From assembly GCA_010645155.1 (NCBI GenBank), contig CM021321.1:519689-583688 (forward strand): a stretch of 64,000 nt of DNA, in the 5' to 3' direction. Positions 1 through 11,457 of the stretch are shown piece by piece. The notes beneath the pieces are model-generated. The model was not told where the DNA came from. It did no database searches and was given only the letters and a program-made list of their open reading frames with translations. Source of the stretch: Tigriopus japonicus (taxonomy: Eukaryota; Arthropoda; Copepoda; Harpacticoida; Harpacticidae). Positions within the stretch are counted from its first letter, which is position 1. Each line of letters opens with the position of its first letter. The translations under genes were made by a program, and so were the position numbers.

Positions 1-645
1 ACATGCGACCCATTAATTTACCTACTGACATTTCAAAATTGGGCTTATTCTTCATTTATGAACACAAATATGAACTTTATAACTATATGTTTCAGCTAAT
101 TTTGGTAAAAATGAACAATAGGGACAGACCAGAAACAGTGTAAAAAATGAATTTTGAACCTTCAGGATTAACCCTTCTTGAAGGTTTACTTACAACACCC
201 TTCTCAGGATTTTATCGGTATCACGTTCATCTCCATACGCATAATATGCCCATAAAGCAGGTCTTGCTCAGATCCCAGATATCGGACCTTTGGGTGGGCC
301 ACCCCACTCAACACATTTTTTTGAAAGCCTCATAATAACCAACGATGATTGGATCTTTCACGCCTTTCCTTTGAGGGGACCAGATTGTTTTCGTTGGATG
401 CCTGTTTTTCCCAATTCAAGACCACTGCATGCATACCATCTCACAAAATAAGACACAGGAAACGGGTGAGGCCCATTTAGTATGTATGTACAGAAGAGCT
501 TGAGGGAGAACGGGAAATGAGACCGGGACCTTCTCGCTCATTCCTTCTTTGATCGAGGATGGACGTTCGTTCGTTCCATTTCTGGCCTGACACAGTTGGC
601 ATCGCAGCCTGGGGACAGTAAGATTGGCCTTCCCTTACAAACAAC
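1..645. other. 5' flank of the peptide-precursor gene
   Basis: No exon or repeat can be supported here. The 62-codon open frame at 147-335 has no splice context or recognisable protein character. The stretch presumably holds the promoter and 5' UTR of the gene starting at 646, but I see no convincing TATA box. Confidence 0.4.
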
Positions 646-3600
646 ATGACACTCGTGCCAATGTCAATTGTGCTTTTAATTACGACAGCGGGATTGGTCC
701 CAAATGTTAAAGCAACACGACCTTTGACTCGTGGAGAGCCTCAAATTTGGGATGAATTCGATCTGGCCAAGACAAATGGACAATTGCTCAGAGATTGGGG
801 TAACGTCTTTCTTCAGATTCGATGTTTATTGTTTGTTGTTCTGCACGGTGTTTCTTTGATAGGGAGAAGTCATTTTCAGATTCCAAAAACATTTGAAACC
901 AATTTCGAGGTGTGATTACAGTACATTTGTTTTTGAATTCTGTTTATTGTTTATTAGGTCATGGGGAAAAAAGCAAACGATATAAGGTCACTTAAAACAT
1001 GCTCAAAGACAACTTTTTGATTTTTTCTGCTAAAGGGTCAAGTAGTCTTATAGATGTTTCTACCTAAAATATTGTAAAATATATTCAGCCGTTTGTCTAA
1101 ATTGATGTAATGACCCTTCTGTTTGGTTGTTTGAGAATGTCGAACAAAAAAGCCTTTGACAATCAATCCTCAAAATGGTTTTCCGAAATATTGTAACAAA
1201 GGAGGAGACGTGGCGTCGTGGTTAGGGAAATTTTCTGTACTGAGAGAGGTCCCAGGTTTGATTCTCCAGGTTTTTAGGGTCAAAAATCTGACTTCAACTA
1301 AACTTTTCAACAGGCAGATAAGGTAAATAGACCATATCTGCCATAAAATATGGCAGCACAGCCTACTCGAAATCCATAAGTGTAACTACTGATAGAACTC
1401 GAAATCGAACCAGTTCGAGTGTTGCTACATTGGTCACTGTTTAGGTCTTTTAAAAAGTTCAATACAAACTGCCCTTTTTTATCAGGGATAAACTTCCCTA
1501 GTCAAAACCGGGAGCACTCCTGGTTCGAAACACATCACTAGGGCTGAATAATTTAGGTTTTATAAAGAAACCTAGGTTTTAACCTAAAACGCCTATTTTT
1601 GGCAATTTTTACCAAAACTAAGTTTTCAACCAAATATTCTCTTTTTTCTTATCCTAAAGTCATTTTCACAATAAGGTTCCTTACCCTAGAGGGCTAACAG
1701 AGAAACGTCAATCCAGTTCAGTCAGTGGAGATTTGTTTTGAACACATTTGATCAGTCCAGCAGCAAGGGTGTCAAGTGACTTGATTCATCATGTATTGCT
1801 CTTGTCTGAGCAAAGCAGTTAAATGAGTAATTTTGTCAGTGACTCCCTGAAACCGCAAGTTCTTGTTTTGAATCACGTAACTAGTGTGTTCAACGTCAAA
1901 TTCCATCGCGCACACAGTGCAGGCTTGGTGACTCACAAATATTTTTGAAGTGTCATTTCTCTGTTAGCCCTCTACCTTACCCCAGTGTCTTTAAAAAACA
2001 AAACACAGGAACAAAGGAAGAAAGCAGAAGAGTGGTAGCTACAATGATTTTCATCCCATCAAGATGCCAAATCAGCGTTACCAGGTGGTTTCAGGCTCAC
2101 ATTGCCAAAAGTTGTTTGAAATAATGCCAAATGCAGGCGGTCACTACTATTTTTGAAGTCACATATCGCCACCTTCTGCCACCTTTGACCGAAATTTTTT
2201 AGTTTGCAATCGTTTTGTCTCTTTTTTAGGGGGCAAATATAAACTGATAAATAAAACTATTATAATACTATTTTCGATCTCTTTTTTTAAGTCAAAAATT
2301 TCTAAGCTCGTTTTTAAGGTCGGAAAAATTCGATCTCGTTTTAGGTCAAAATTATTCGATCTCCTTTTTTAGGTCGACAATTTTCGATCTCGATTTTTGG
2401 GGTCGAATTTTCTTGCCTACCTTCCACTTTCTGCCATACTCTGTCACTTTATAAAAAATTTGCAAAGAGTAAACTGATGTAGAGTAAAAAATAAAAGGCT
2501 AAATTTAGTCTGAAAAGCCTCTGAAAAAGGTGTTTTCTCTTCAACCTAAAAAGCCTAAAACGTAATTTTCGGCAACCTAATTATGTCATAATTTGCCCAA
2601 AAAATTAACCTAAAATATTCAGCCCTACACTAATTCACACCCACAGACGGAAGAACCATTCTGATACCGGACATGAGATTGCCTATCGGAAAAACTGGAC
2701 GATGTGATGGCTGGCTTCACTAGCCGGACAGGCTCAACCCTCCGACCCTAGCACCAACAATCCAAAAAAACATTGCTCTCAGTACATCTAAGATTTTTGT
2801 CAAAGTAAATTCTCAAATATTTGTTTTTTAAGCATGTTTTAAGTACCATTTTAGAATTTTTGCCCGTGACCTATTTAACTGAATTCAAATAAATGTGCGG
2901 CATTGCAAATACATCTCAAAACTGGTCTCAAAAGTTTCTTGAATTTAAGAATGACTTCTTTAGCTCAAAGAAACACCGTGTCTGAACGACTAAAGCACTC
3001 CCAAGGGTGCATATTGAGGGTATCTTTATGTAAAGCAAATAACTGAAGTTTTGATTATAGCATAAGTATAATAGGTGCTAACAAAAAGACAAGAGGAAAC
3101 AACATGTAGTGTATAAGACTTTGAAAGCAACAGTACACTTTTATTAATGAAAGTCTTAAGTTTTGGAACGCATTTTGTGAGGCTTGCCTTCAAAAAGCCC
3201 AAATTGGAAAACTTCTCCGATGCAAAGCTGTCTTGAAGCTTTTGGCATATATAAAGTATAGGAAATCTGATGTGTCGGTTTTATCGAGCAACACCCCTCT
3301 TTTGCTACCAAAAGCCTTCATCTTAACACGTAATTAATTCCTGAAATCTTCTTCAGGCTTATCCTTGAATAGGCAATGAGGTGTTCCACTCAAGATCTAA
3401 AAGCAAACCCAAAGGAGAGTTTCCAGTTTGGTTCTGTCAATCAAACCTTTTTGAGGATCAGTTTAGAAGGACGTTTTAAGTTCGTACTACTTCTACTAAA
3501 TAAATATAATAGTTTTGGCCATATTCTTAATCATGTTTGTTTGTTTGTGCTGGAGTCAGAACGCAGCTTCGCAGCTTGCGATCTGATAGAGGCTGTCCAC

Positions 3601-6600
3601 CATATGGGGATATTGCCGCTCCACTTGGACAAGCTAACAAGCAAGCATTCATTTTTACCTCACCCTCGGAAATGACCCCAGGTTCGCCCATTTAAGCCGT
3701 CAAGGGCCGTGACTTCTGCATGTAACTTAATACCACAGGTCACTAGGACTCGGCAAGCCCGGGATGGAACCGGGGCTTGCCTTGTTTGCATTGAAAGACA
3801 GTTCAACGCTAAATTTTGACTCCGAAGAGTTGAATTTGTAGATTTGGTTTTTGCATTGAAAGACGGTTCAAATGCTAAATTTTGACTCCGAAGAGCTAAG
3901 TTTGTGGAGAGTGGCAGTCAGCCGGGATCGAACCCCAACCTTCCGCACGGCAACCCGACGCAGTACGCACTACGCCATGCCTCACCCCTATTCTTAATCA
4001 TATCATTGGTCAATGTTTGAAATACTGTGAATTATGATTGGAGGATTTGTCAAAAGGTGTATTTTTCCTAAAAGTGAAGAAAAGAAGACCCTTCTTTCCT
4101 AAACGTTTTTCTCGGTCTTGGAGCAAAGAGGAAGTGTTCTTTTGATGATGTAAGACTACGAATCAAACTTCTTGTATTCATTAAGATTTTCTGAATTGAT
4201 TGGCCAGGAAGCCCACAACAAGCAAATGGAAGAAATTATAAAGAATACTATTTTTCTTTTGCTTGTTGTGGGATTGGTGTCCTTACCCTTATCAAAAACA
4301 CTTTTCCTCTTTGCATCAACACCAAGAAAAACGATGAAAAAGGAGTCTCGTTTGCTTCACTTATCAGGTAGAATTATACCATAGGTTTAATCTAGATGTT
4401 GGAAAACAAGCTTGACATAAAGATAGCAATGCTGTCTATAGCAAAAGTTACGTGAGCATACTAAAAGTGGATAAATTTCTTTATCAAAAAGTATCGTCTG
4501 GCTGGTATTGTTGCAGGCTTGTAAATCTGGAGATAGGACACAAGGTTATTATTTTTGGTATAAATGTTTAAACTTGGTGCGAAATTTTTTTTTCGCAATG
4601 CTAATGAGCAGTTTTTTATTTCCCCTCAGACTAAATTATGTTAGGTAAAATTAAAACGTAGTTTAGCAAATGTCTTCCGTTTTAATCCCAAAGTTCTGCA
4701 ACAAGTAATGTAACACTGAGTTTAAGAGCCTTCTTTCAACAACACCAAGTTATTTCTTATTATAAATTTACTCAATTTTTGTCCAGTCATTCTGAATCCC
4801 TTCCCAGAAACTGGCGCCCTCTAGGTAAACAAACGTTTCATTGAATAAAAAGCAACAACTCTGACACTCACTTTTAATAATCATGTGTATGGGAGAAAGT
4901 ACACGCAGTGCCTCAACTGATAAAATTATGCAATGCCAAACAGAACCACTGCGAAGTGCATTGTTAGTGTATGTTGCAGTATCAATTGTGCATGTTGTGT
5001 AATGGACTTGTTTTGCAGAAGATTCTGCATTGTTTCAATTGGATCCGGATCAAGATCCGAACAACTTTGAGCCAGGGGATTTGATTGCATTTGACCCGGA
5101 ATTTCCAAGATCACCTCTGATCCTCAAGAAAGCTCTGTCTTCCAACGAAGACGACGATGATGAAGGGTTGAACTTGGTTGATAAAATGCATTCCATGCCT
5201 AAACGTGGCAGAACCATGGGAGCCCATCGTTTTGTAAGACGTAAGTTTAGTAATAGTGAAACCATAAAAAACCTGAATGGGTCAGTAAGACTACCATAAT
5301 CTCTAGGATGATAGGGTTAGGTGAAGGAATGGAATTTAGATTTATCTTAGAGGAGTTCTTGATATTTGTAAGCTTGATATTTCCTGTCTTGACTAGAGCA
5401 AATAAAAGAGTACGGTCATAAAGTGCGCCATCTAGTGGATTTCATGTGGCAACATCTTGCAGTTCCCATGGTACGCATATTTTTGAAGATCGCAACGGTT
5501 AACCATCAGTTTTGAACAAACTAATGTGCCTCAAATGTTGACTGAGTATTGTTAGTGGACTTGTGGTGGATTTTGGTTGAAATTGTTGGTAAAATCCCCT
5601 TCAAATTGGCATGGAAATCTGACTACTGAAAAGGTAATTCAGGCGTGATCTAAGTCAAAATTCATCAGAAAAACACTTAAGTTTTATTTGGAGTTCCCCC
5701 ATCAACATTTTTAGGCACTGAAAAAAAGACTGATGAATGACCGTTGCAATCTTCAAAAATATGTGTATCATGGGAACTGCGAGCTGTTGCCCCATGAAAT
5801 CCACTAGATGGCGCACTTTATGACCGTGCTCTTTTATTATAGTGCTCTAAACTGGAGCCCTATGTTATGACTTAATTATCATCGCTATTTTTGTATAGAC
5901 CAATTTTAAAATAAAACTGGCATTTTTGTCCCCAAGATGGCTTTCGCACAATTTCCCACACCTTGCCGGGGTGCCCTCTCTTGTTCTCCAAATGAACTAC
6001 TCCCCTTTGGAGCAAGTATTCTTTGGCAAGGATACCTTTAACTGCCTTTAGTAAGCAAAGTTAAACTTCAATTGAAGAGAATAAGGACAAATGCGCCATC
6101 TTGGGGTAGAACAAGATGGTTTTTCGGCAAAATATTGGTTCCTAATTTATGATCACCTAGCACTCTCCTAATTCTTAAACACATTAATATAGTACCTAAA
6201 CTCAAGGAGGCTCGAAATATGAAGAGAAATGAATTCTAAGATCTTTGTTGCAATTTTGGTAACGAATTTAAGACGAGGATAATTTTAAATCGATACACTA
6301 GATAATGGCAAGCTTCGGCTAAATAGTTGTCACGTGTTTTGAGCAGAGTGATGAGCAGGCATGAAAACTACACAGGCTTTTAAGCCACATCCGAGAGTGA
6401 ACATATCCATATTTATTTTTCCAGAGCCGTGGAATTTTTGTTCTTGCACGATTTACCTTTTTGCTGCAGTCTTAGAAAACCCCACCATGAAACTGTCATT
6501 TGACACCGCTCAAATCTGATTTCTTAATGGCAATTTGTTTTTATCTTGGCGTACAAGAGTCCTATTCCTAATTCAAAAAGGTTTTCGTCTACATGCGCTT

Positions 6601-9600
6601 TGTTTTGTTTCATCAAAAATCACCTAAGATTTTATAACTTGGATATTTGTTTCTTTGAGACAATAGATTTTTTAATGATTTACAGTGAATGAAACTCAAA
6701 GTATTTTAAGGTGAATTTTGGCATGATCATATCAGAAAATTCTTTCAAATAGCAAGAAGCACTGGAATCATGGAGTGGGAGGCAAGCAATGAGAATAATG
6801 ATTTCCAGTAAGAGCAATTCAATTACGTTCTTCTGCAAATGAGACCTTGCATATGTTGACAAGAATACGTATTTCAATTTTTAGCTCAATCGAACGTCGG
6901 AGACAAAAGTTATGCTCACTCAAAGTTCAGTGCAAATCCAACTGAGAATGAATGAACTAGCCCTTTTGTGGTAATCGTTTTACCACAAAAGGTGAGTTCA
7001 TTTTTTCTATGCTCTCATACATAAGTTTGAGAAGGCATAACTTTTCACTCCGGCATGTACAGGGTTCGCCACAATTAGCGCGAAAATTCAGTTTGCATTG
7101 AAGAGCGTTAAATATTTTTCAAATTTAAAATTCCAACCCTTGTTTGAAAGCTGAGAGTCTGCTGTTTCGATCCATAGCCATCACATGTATAGTTTAGCAA
7201 CATTTCGATCAACAGCAAGGAGAAGAGCAGCATAATCAAAAACTCCTTCGCACGCGAATGTAACTTGAACAAGAGGTAAGTGTGCGGCAACGGCGCCGGC
7301 GCCTCTTTGCGGCAATTTTGGATTGATTTTAAAAGCTAAGGTTCATATCTGCATTACAATGCCTTTTTTTGTCAGATCTGACTACAACTTCGACCGCAAT
7401 TTGACGGAAATGGCTCGATCAATTAGCTTGCATCTTCGTGAGGAGATAGTGCGCCATGCCGGCGCCGGAATGCGCTATAGAGCCATTTCAAAGCGTCTCA
7501 ACGTTCATCTAGCAACTGTCTATGCCGTTCTTGAGCGTCACAAGGACCGTAACGGCAACCTAGAGAGAGCAAGAGGGCAAGGGGCGAAGGCCACCAAAGC
7601 CACTAATGCAAATATCCGTCGACTTCAAGCTAGAGTCCAGATTGTACTCCACTCGATTTTGCGGTTTGGGGTGCTTTGAAGCCTGTAGTCGGGGCCAAGA
7701 ACGCCAAGAACCGCAAGGAACTCATCGACCGGTTCAAGGAGGCCTGGGACAACGTCCTAACCCCGGAGTTAATCCGCGATTCCTGCACCGCAGCTTGGCG
7801 CAGGCTGCGTGCGGTTGTGGACGCCAACGGCGGTCACATTGAATAGTATTGTGTAAATTTGGAGCACTTGTTCTTCTTCAAATAAAACAAAAATTTAAAG
7901 TAATCTTGCTCTAAGCTTTATCTTACTTCCCACAAAGTTTCATTGGAATCGTACAGGCAGTTTTTCCTCACAACTCGGTTTTCCATCACTACTTCTTTTC
8001 GCGCTAATTCTGGCGAACCCTGTAATTGGACTGAAATTTGAAATACGTGTTCTTCTCAATGCAAGTCACGTCTCATTTGCAGAAGAACGCAAATGGTTCG
8101 TTTCTGCTGGAAATCATAATTCTCATTGATAGCCTCCCACTCCATGATTTCCGTGCTTCTTGCAAATAGTCAGGCTTTTCATGGCAATCTTATGAAGAAG
8201 TTTAACCAAAGGTACCCAAAATCGCCAATAAATTGATTTCTCTTCATAATTTGAGTCCTTTGGAGCTCAGCTGCAATGTTAGTGTGTTCAAAGATAGAAA
8301 AGTCGCGCCAAATAGTCACAAATTAAGGCCAAAGATTCAACAGAAGCACCCACAACCGTCTTTACCTCAAGATGGCACTGATTGTCACTTTTCGCTTTGA
8401 TTGAAGCTAAACTTTGCTTTGTTAAGAATGCTTGATCTGACGGCAAGTTGTTCATTGTGAGAACAAAATGGCACCCAAGCAAGATATGTCCAGGGCGTGC
8501 TGAATTATGCCACAGCTATCTAGATGAAAAGAACGTTGGTTTTCTTAAAAATCCCTTTTAGGGAGTTTTCCTATAAACTCGATCAAAAGCCATTACAGGT
8601 TCATTAGCAACCTCCCGTCAACATTTGAAGTGCTTCCTCTCAAAATTGATGTGTGACCATTGCTATCTTCAAATATATGTTTATAATGGGAATCCGAGCT
8701 GTAGCCGCAAGAAATCCACGAGATGGCGCACTCCATGACCGAACTCTTAAATTATAGCACAGTAGTCAGGACCATGGCCGTTATCAAAAGGTGTCAACAA
8801 ATTTTCGGTATTTTGGTTGAAATATTTGTCCTTAATTTAGGGTCAATCCTTGCCATAACTTATTGATTTTCAAAAACCATGGTATCGTGGCTGAATTGAA
8901 ACAAACTTGACTTAAAAATTCTTAGACTTGACATATGAGGAGAAATTATTATTTTTCGAAAGAAGAGGCAATTTTGAAACACGTTTTAGAGAAAGATAGC
9001 TTTGATCTCAAAGACTTTGCGGACAATCTTTGTTTTGTCTCCATTTAGTGCCGGGTTCTTAAACGTATACAAAACCATTTGTTAGAGTAAAACAGAGTGG
9101 TACTTAATCTGTGAAAGTTACGACCAAAGGGAAAAATTTAGACCTCTTCAGAGTTTCAAGCTCTTTTCCGTTCTTTGTCATTTAGATTGGGCTTGATTAC
9201 GTATAAGTTGAGAAGAAGATCACTTAACCAAAAACAGAACCAAAACACGATACCAATGATGTCAAAAGATTGGTATGTTATTTAAAATTGTATTTATTTG
9301 TACAATCATATTTCAAACAAATCTAATAATTTACAAAAAAAAAACATTCCTTGCTAGTATGCAATCATGGCACAAACTCTAAAATGACAGATTTTTTTCA
9401 TTGGCAATATATTTTGCAAATCTATAGTCTTTCAAATGTTACCAAGGTGGAGCTCGCACACCTTGGCACTTGCTGAATATACAAGCTGGTTGCATGATTC
9501 CATATTCATGAGACAAATTAATTAATTATCAGAGCGGCCAAAAATATTTAATTTTCAAGGCCAAATATTTAATAATATTTAAGGAAAAAACATCAGAATA

Positions 9601-11457
9601 TTTAAGAAAATATTTAAAAAGCACCCAAATATTTAAAAAATATTTAAATATGTAGGTATTCAGGGGAAATAAATTGGTATTTCTAGAGCTTTTTCTGTAT
9701 TCAAAATCCAAATTTTTGATGAAAATTTTGCAACGACGAAAATACAGCTACCTGTATCAAATACAAATCTTTGGCTGAAAACATTCATACCATGTAATGA
9801 AAATCGGTTATTCTTGACAGTCTTTATTTTTACCCTAGATTGAATCAAAATGTTTTTGGCCAAGATTTGGTTGAACATTCAACCCAGAGTTTCCCGAATT
9901 TTCTTTTGGTTGGAGCTGTGCTGTGCTGTTGGAGCTTTTCTAGATTCAAATCCGTTAATGTAATTTTCAAGGCCAAATCGACCAAATATTTCTTTCCCAC
10001 GCAGAATACTTTCCCAATTTATTTGTTGACTATTCACCTCAAAAATTGGCTTAATAATTAAAAAAAGGGAGATCTTGAAAATATTGTTTTGGGAAGGTCA
10101 GATTGTTTGCCAATATTTCAAAAGATATGCCGAAATCATGATGATTCTTGATATTATTCAAAGAAACCAAGGGAATTTTGCTTTAGTTTTGGAAGAAAAA
10201 GCCCAAATATTTAAAAAGTGCTCAATACGGTAAAATATTTAAATCAAATATTTATATATTTAATGAATATTTTCGGCCGCTCTATTAATTATAAAAACAT
10301 TCGTCGGCAATATGTAGGGGCTGATCTTTTTACAGCTTTTAAAAGTAGGATTGCATATTTTTTTTAAATTGTTCCAGATCAACCGACTATTCCAGGTGTG
10401 TCTAGATCTTCAAACAGTAACTCGTTGGTGGATCAAATATTGTAAAAATATTAAATGTATTGATGGATCGAAAGGGCTCTTTTTCAACAGTTCCTCGTTG
10501 AAAAATTAATGCATGCAACATTAATGATTGATGACGATTTATTTGGGAATTTGATACATGAATAAATAAAATGAATAACAGGTATCAAGATCTAAAAGGT
10601 TACTGATGCAACCTTTGATTCACTTTGAAATTTGAATAATCTTGTGTACGACGTTGGTTAATTTTAAATCTTAAATAAATCCTGATAGTTGGTTGCTAAA
10701 TGGTCAAAAAAAATTAGGATTTTCTCTCTTTAAGCGATTTTTGGTTTCAATTTTTGGAACAAACAAAACCTTCAAAGAAAGTTCCGCTCCAAATCTGGGC
10801 CTAAAGTAATAATTTGAGTGTCAGTTGCGTTTTTGTACAAAAAAATGTACGATCCACACTTATATTTTTACTTCTAGAGTTGCTATCAGCCAATTCGATT
10901 GAAGAATAGCTCAACTGAAAACGTTGATTAACAACGGCATTTTTGAACTAATATTTCTTTTAACTTTCAAATCAACTAGAAAACAATTTTTGCCCATTAA
11001 GTACTTCCTTTTTTTAATTTTCTAAATTTTGCTGTTTTTACATAGGCACACGTATTTTGCCTGTCAATATGGAAATACATTTCGTTTATTTCGTGGGCAG
11101 CAGTTTTAAACATCTTTTTTGGTTTTACGGGCACTTAATTTATCTTGTCTTAGAAGTCAGTTCCATTCGTCATTTGATTTTTTGGCTTCTTTTGTCTATT
11201 CGGACAATTTTATTCGTCTTTTGCCGCCTAATCAAAAATTTGTATTTAATTTTTTCGTTTAACTTGACAATTATAGGCGTCGCAACTACCTGTCCCCGCC
11301 CATGAATTTTACTATTTTTACCCAAAAACAAAAATATTCCAGAACACCCAAATAGTCTCTGCTATTGTTCCAATTATCGTAATGTCAATAACTTCAATTT
11401 ATTGTTCTTTCAGTGTACCATCACCAGCCTCGGCCTCAACGACGATACATCTTTTAA
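646..11457 (+). CDS. secreted peptide-precursor-like protein, 3 exons, 139 aa
   Basis: Exons are 646-799, 5019-5240 and 11414-11457, joined in phase 1 at both introns; total 420 nt including TAA at 11455-11457. Splice sites are GT(AACG)/TTTTGCAG and GTAAGT/TTCTTTCAG, the last with a long pyrimidine tract. AATAAA follows at 11498-11503. The product starts with a hydrophobic signal peptide (MTLVPMSIVLLITTAG...). An acidic linker follows, with a run of four Asp near residue 100. After a Pro-Lys-Arg dibasic site comes a short basic C-terminal peptide starting GRTMGAHRF and ending RRYIF. Signal peptide, acidic spacer and a terminal peptide behind KR is the plan of a neuropeptide or hormone precursor, but there is no amidation Gly before a dibasic site and I cannot assign a known family. 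Secretion is well supported; the hormone role is inference. Introns of 4.2 and 6.2 kb are filled with transposons. Confidence 0.72.
1284..1502. repeat. repeat X, intact copy
   Basis: About 220 bp beginning CTGACTTCAACTAAAC and containing CATATCTGCCATAAAATATG. It inserts into SINE-A. A second copy, split by other elements, lies at 39313-39412 and 41764-41885. No class can be assigned. Confidence 0.55.
1687..1974. mobile_element. hAT-type MITE, 288 bp, nested
   Basis: Inverted ends TAGAGGGCTAACAGAGAAA / TTTCTCTGTTAGCCCTCTA, flanked by a perfect 8-bp duplication CCTTACCC (1679-1686 and 1975-1982). It lies within the 1539-2628 element and is therefore younger than it. Non-coding. Confidence 0.88.
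2268..2412. repeat. degenerate short tandem repeat
   Basis: Four to five diverged units of roughly 30-36 bp with the core TTCGATCTC...TTTTAGGTC. They lie inside the 1539-2628 transposon. Confidence 0.5.
3535..3988 (-). repeat. SINE-C copy 1, tRNA-derived, with target duplication
   Basis: On the minus strand the head starts at 3988 with an A-box-like TGGCGTAGTGCG and the B box GGTTCGATCCC. The tail at the left end is (CAAA)n on the sense strand. A 13-bp duplication TATTCTTAATCAT flanks it (3522-3534 and 3989-4001), as expected for LINE-mediated retroposition. An internal section ('GCATTGAAAGACRGTTCAA') is present twice. Related copies lie at 17480-17725 and 51015-51306. Confidence 0.8.
4085..4370. 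repeat. foldback repeat in intron 1
   Basis: Inverted arms: 'AGCAAAGAGGAAGTG...' on the left pairs with 'CACTTTTCCTCTTTGC' on the right, with an inner pair CCCACAACAAGC / GCTTGTTGTGGG. This explains the 70-codon open frame at 4172-4384, which has no other support. Confidence 0.6.
5394..5849. mobile_element. foldback element, TAGAGC ends, long arms
   Basis: Arms of about 120 bp run from TAGAGCAAATAAAAGAG to the reverse complement of CTTTTATTATAGTGCTCTA. Both contain 'AAGTGCGCCATCTAGTGG'. No matching target duplication is seen. The ends resemble those of the 2.9-kb foldback at 31973-34881, so they are probably one family. A partial copy lies at 8560-8757. Confidence 0.72.
7060..8022 (+). mobile_element. 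Tc1/mariner-type element, internally deleted
   Basis: Terminal inverted repeats CAGGGTTCGCCA(C/G)AATTAG, about 27 bp in all, are flanked by TA on both sides (7058-7059 and 8023-8024), as in the IS630-Tc1-mariner superfamily. It contains both ends of a transposase gene but lacks the middle, and is inserted in the foldback element 6745-8172. Confidence 0.88.
7410..7846 (+). pseudogene. Tc1/mariner transposase remnant
   Basis: The N-terminal part from ATG 7410 is a helix-turn-helix DNA-binding region (MARSISLHLREEIVRHAG..., then YRAISKRLNVHLATVYAVL). At about 7642 the frame breaks. From 7652 another frame carries the C-terminal part starting at LDFAVWGALK, which matches the stretch around the last catalytic Asp ('NPLDFAVWG'), and ends in TAG at 7844-7846. 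The central catalytic region with the first two acidic residues is missing, so the protein cannot be active. A polyadenylation-like AATAAA follows near 7880. Confidence 0.8.
8560..8757 (-). repeat. partial copy of the 5394-5849 foldback
   Basis: It matches only one arm, sharing 'GATGGCGCAC', 'TGGGAAT(C)CGAGCTGT' and the TTATAGCAC end. It is degenerate and has no partner arm. Confidence 0.5.
9530..10284. mobile_element. hAT-type non-autonomous element, 755 bp
   Basis: Ends CAGAGCGGCCAAAAATATT and the reverse complement TAGAGCGGCCGAAAATATT, flanked by a perfect 8-bp duplication TTAATTAT (9522-9529 and 10285-10292). The subterminal regions are full of AAATATTTAA-type words. The short open frames inside are not gene-like. 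Located in intron 2 of the peptide-precursor gene. Confidence 0.88.

Larger units (their letters stand above)
1539..2628. mobile_element. DNA transposon with TAGGGCTGAAT inverted ends
   Basis: The left end TAGGGCTGAATAATTTAGG and the reverse complement of the right end, TAGGGCTGAATATTTTAGG, form inverted repeats of about 20 bp. The end sequence resembles hAT termini (YAGGG). A clean 8-bp target duplication is not visible; CACTA occurs at both flanks. There is no coding capacity, and a smaller hAT element sits inside at 1687-1974. It is inserted in SINE-A. Confidence 0.65.
1201..2770 (+). repeat. SINE-A copy 1, tRNA-derived, split by insertions
   Basis: The tRNA-like head at 1201-1283 has an A-box-like TGGCGTCGTGGTTAG and a B-box-like GGTTTGATTC. 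The body resumes at about 1503-1538 and 2629-2770. The same head and body are contiguous on the minus strand at 48530-48867, which shows that 1284-1502 and 1539-2628 are later insertions. Confidence 0.7.
6745..8172. mobile_element. foldback element interrupted by a mariner relic
   Basis: The left arm (about 6745-6900) and right arm (about 8025-8172) are inverted copies sharing 'GCAAGAAGCAC', 'ATCATGGAGTGGGAGGC' and 'TTCTTCTGCAAATGAGAC'. An inner hairpin at 6950-7000 is built on CCTTTTGTGGTAA / TTACCACAAAAGG. The 963-bp element at 7060-8022 interrupts it. An uninterrupted relative lies at 49035-49420. Exact ends and target duplication were not resolved. Confidence 0.75.
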
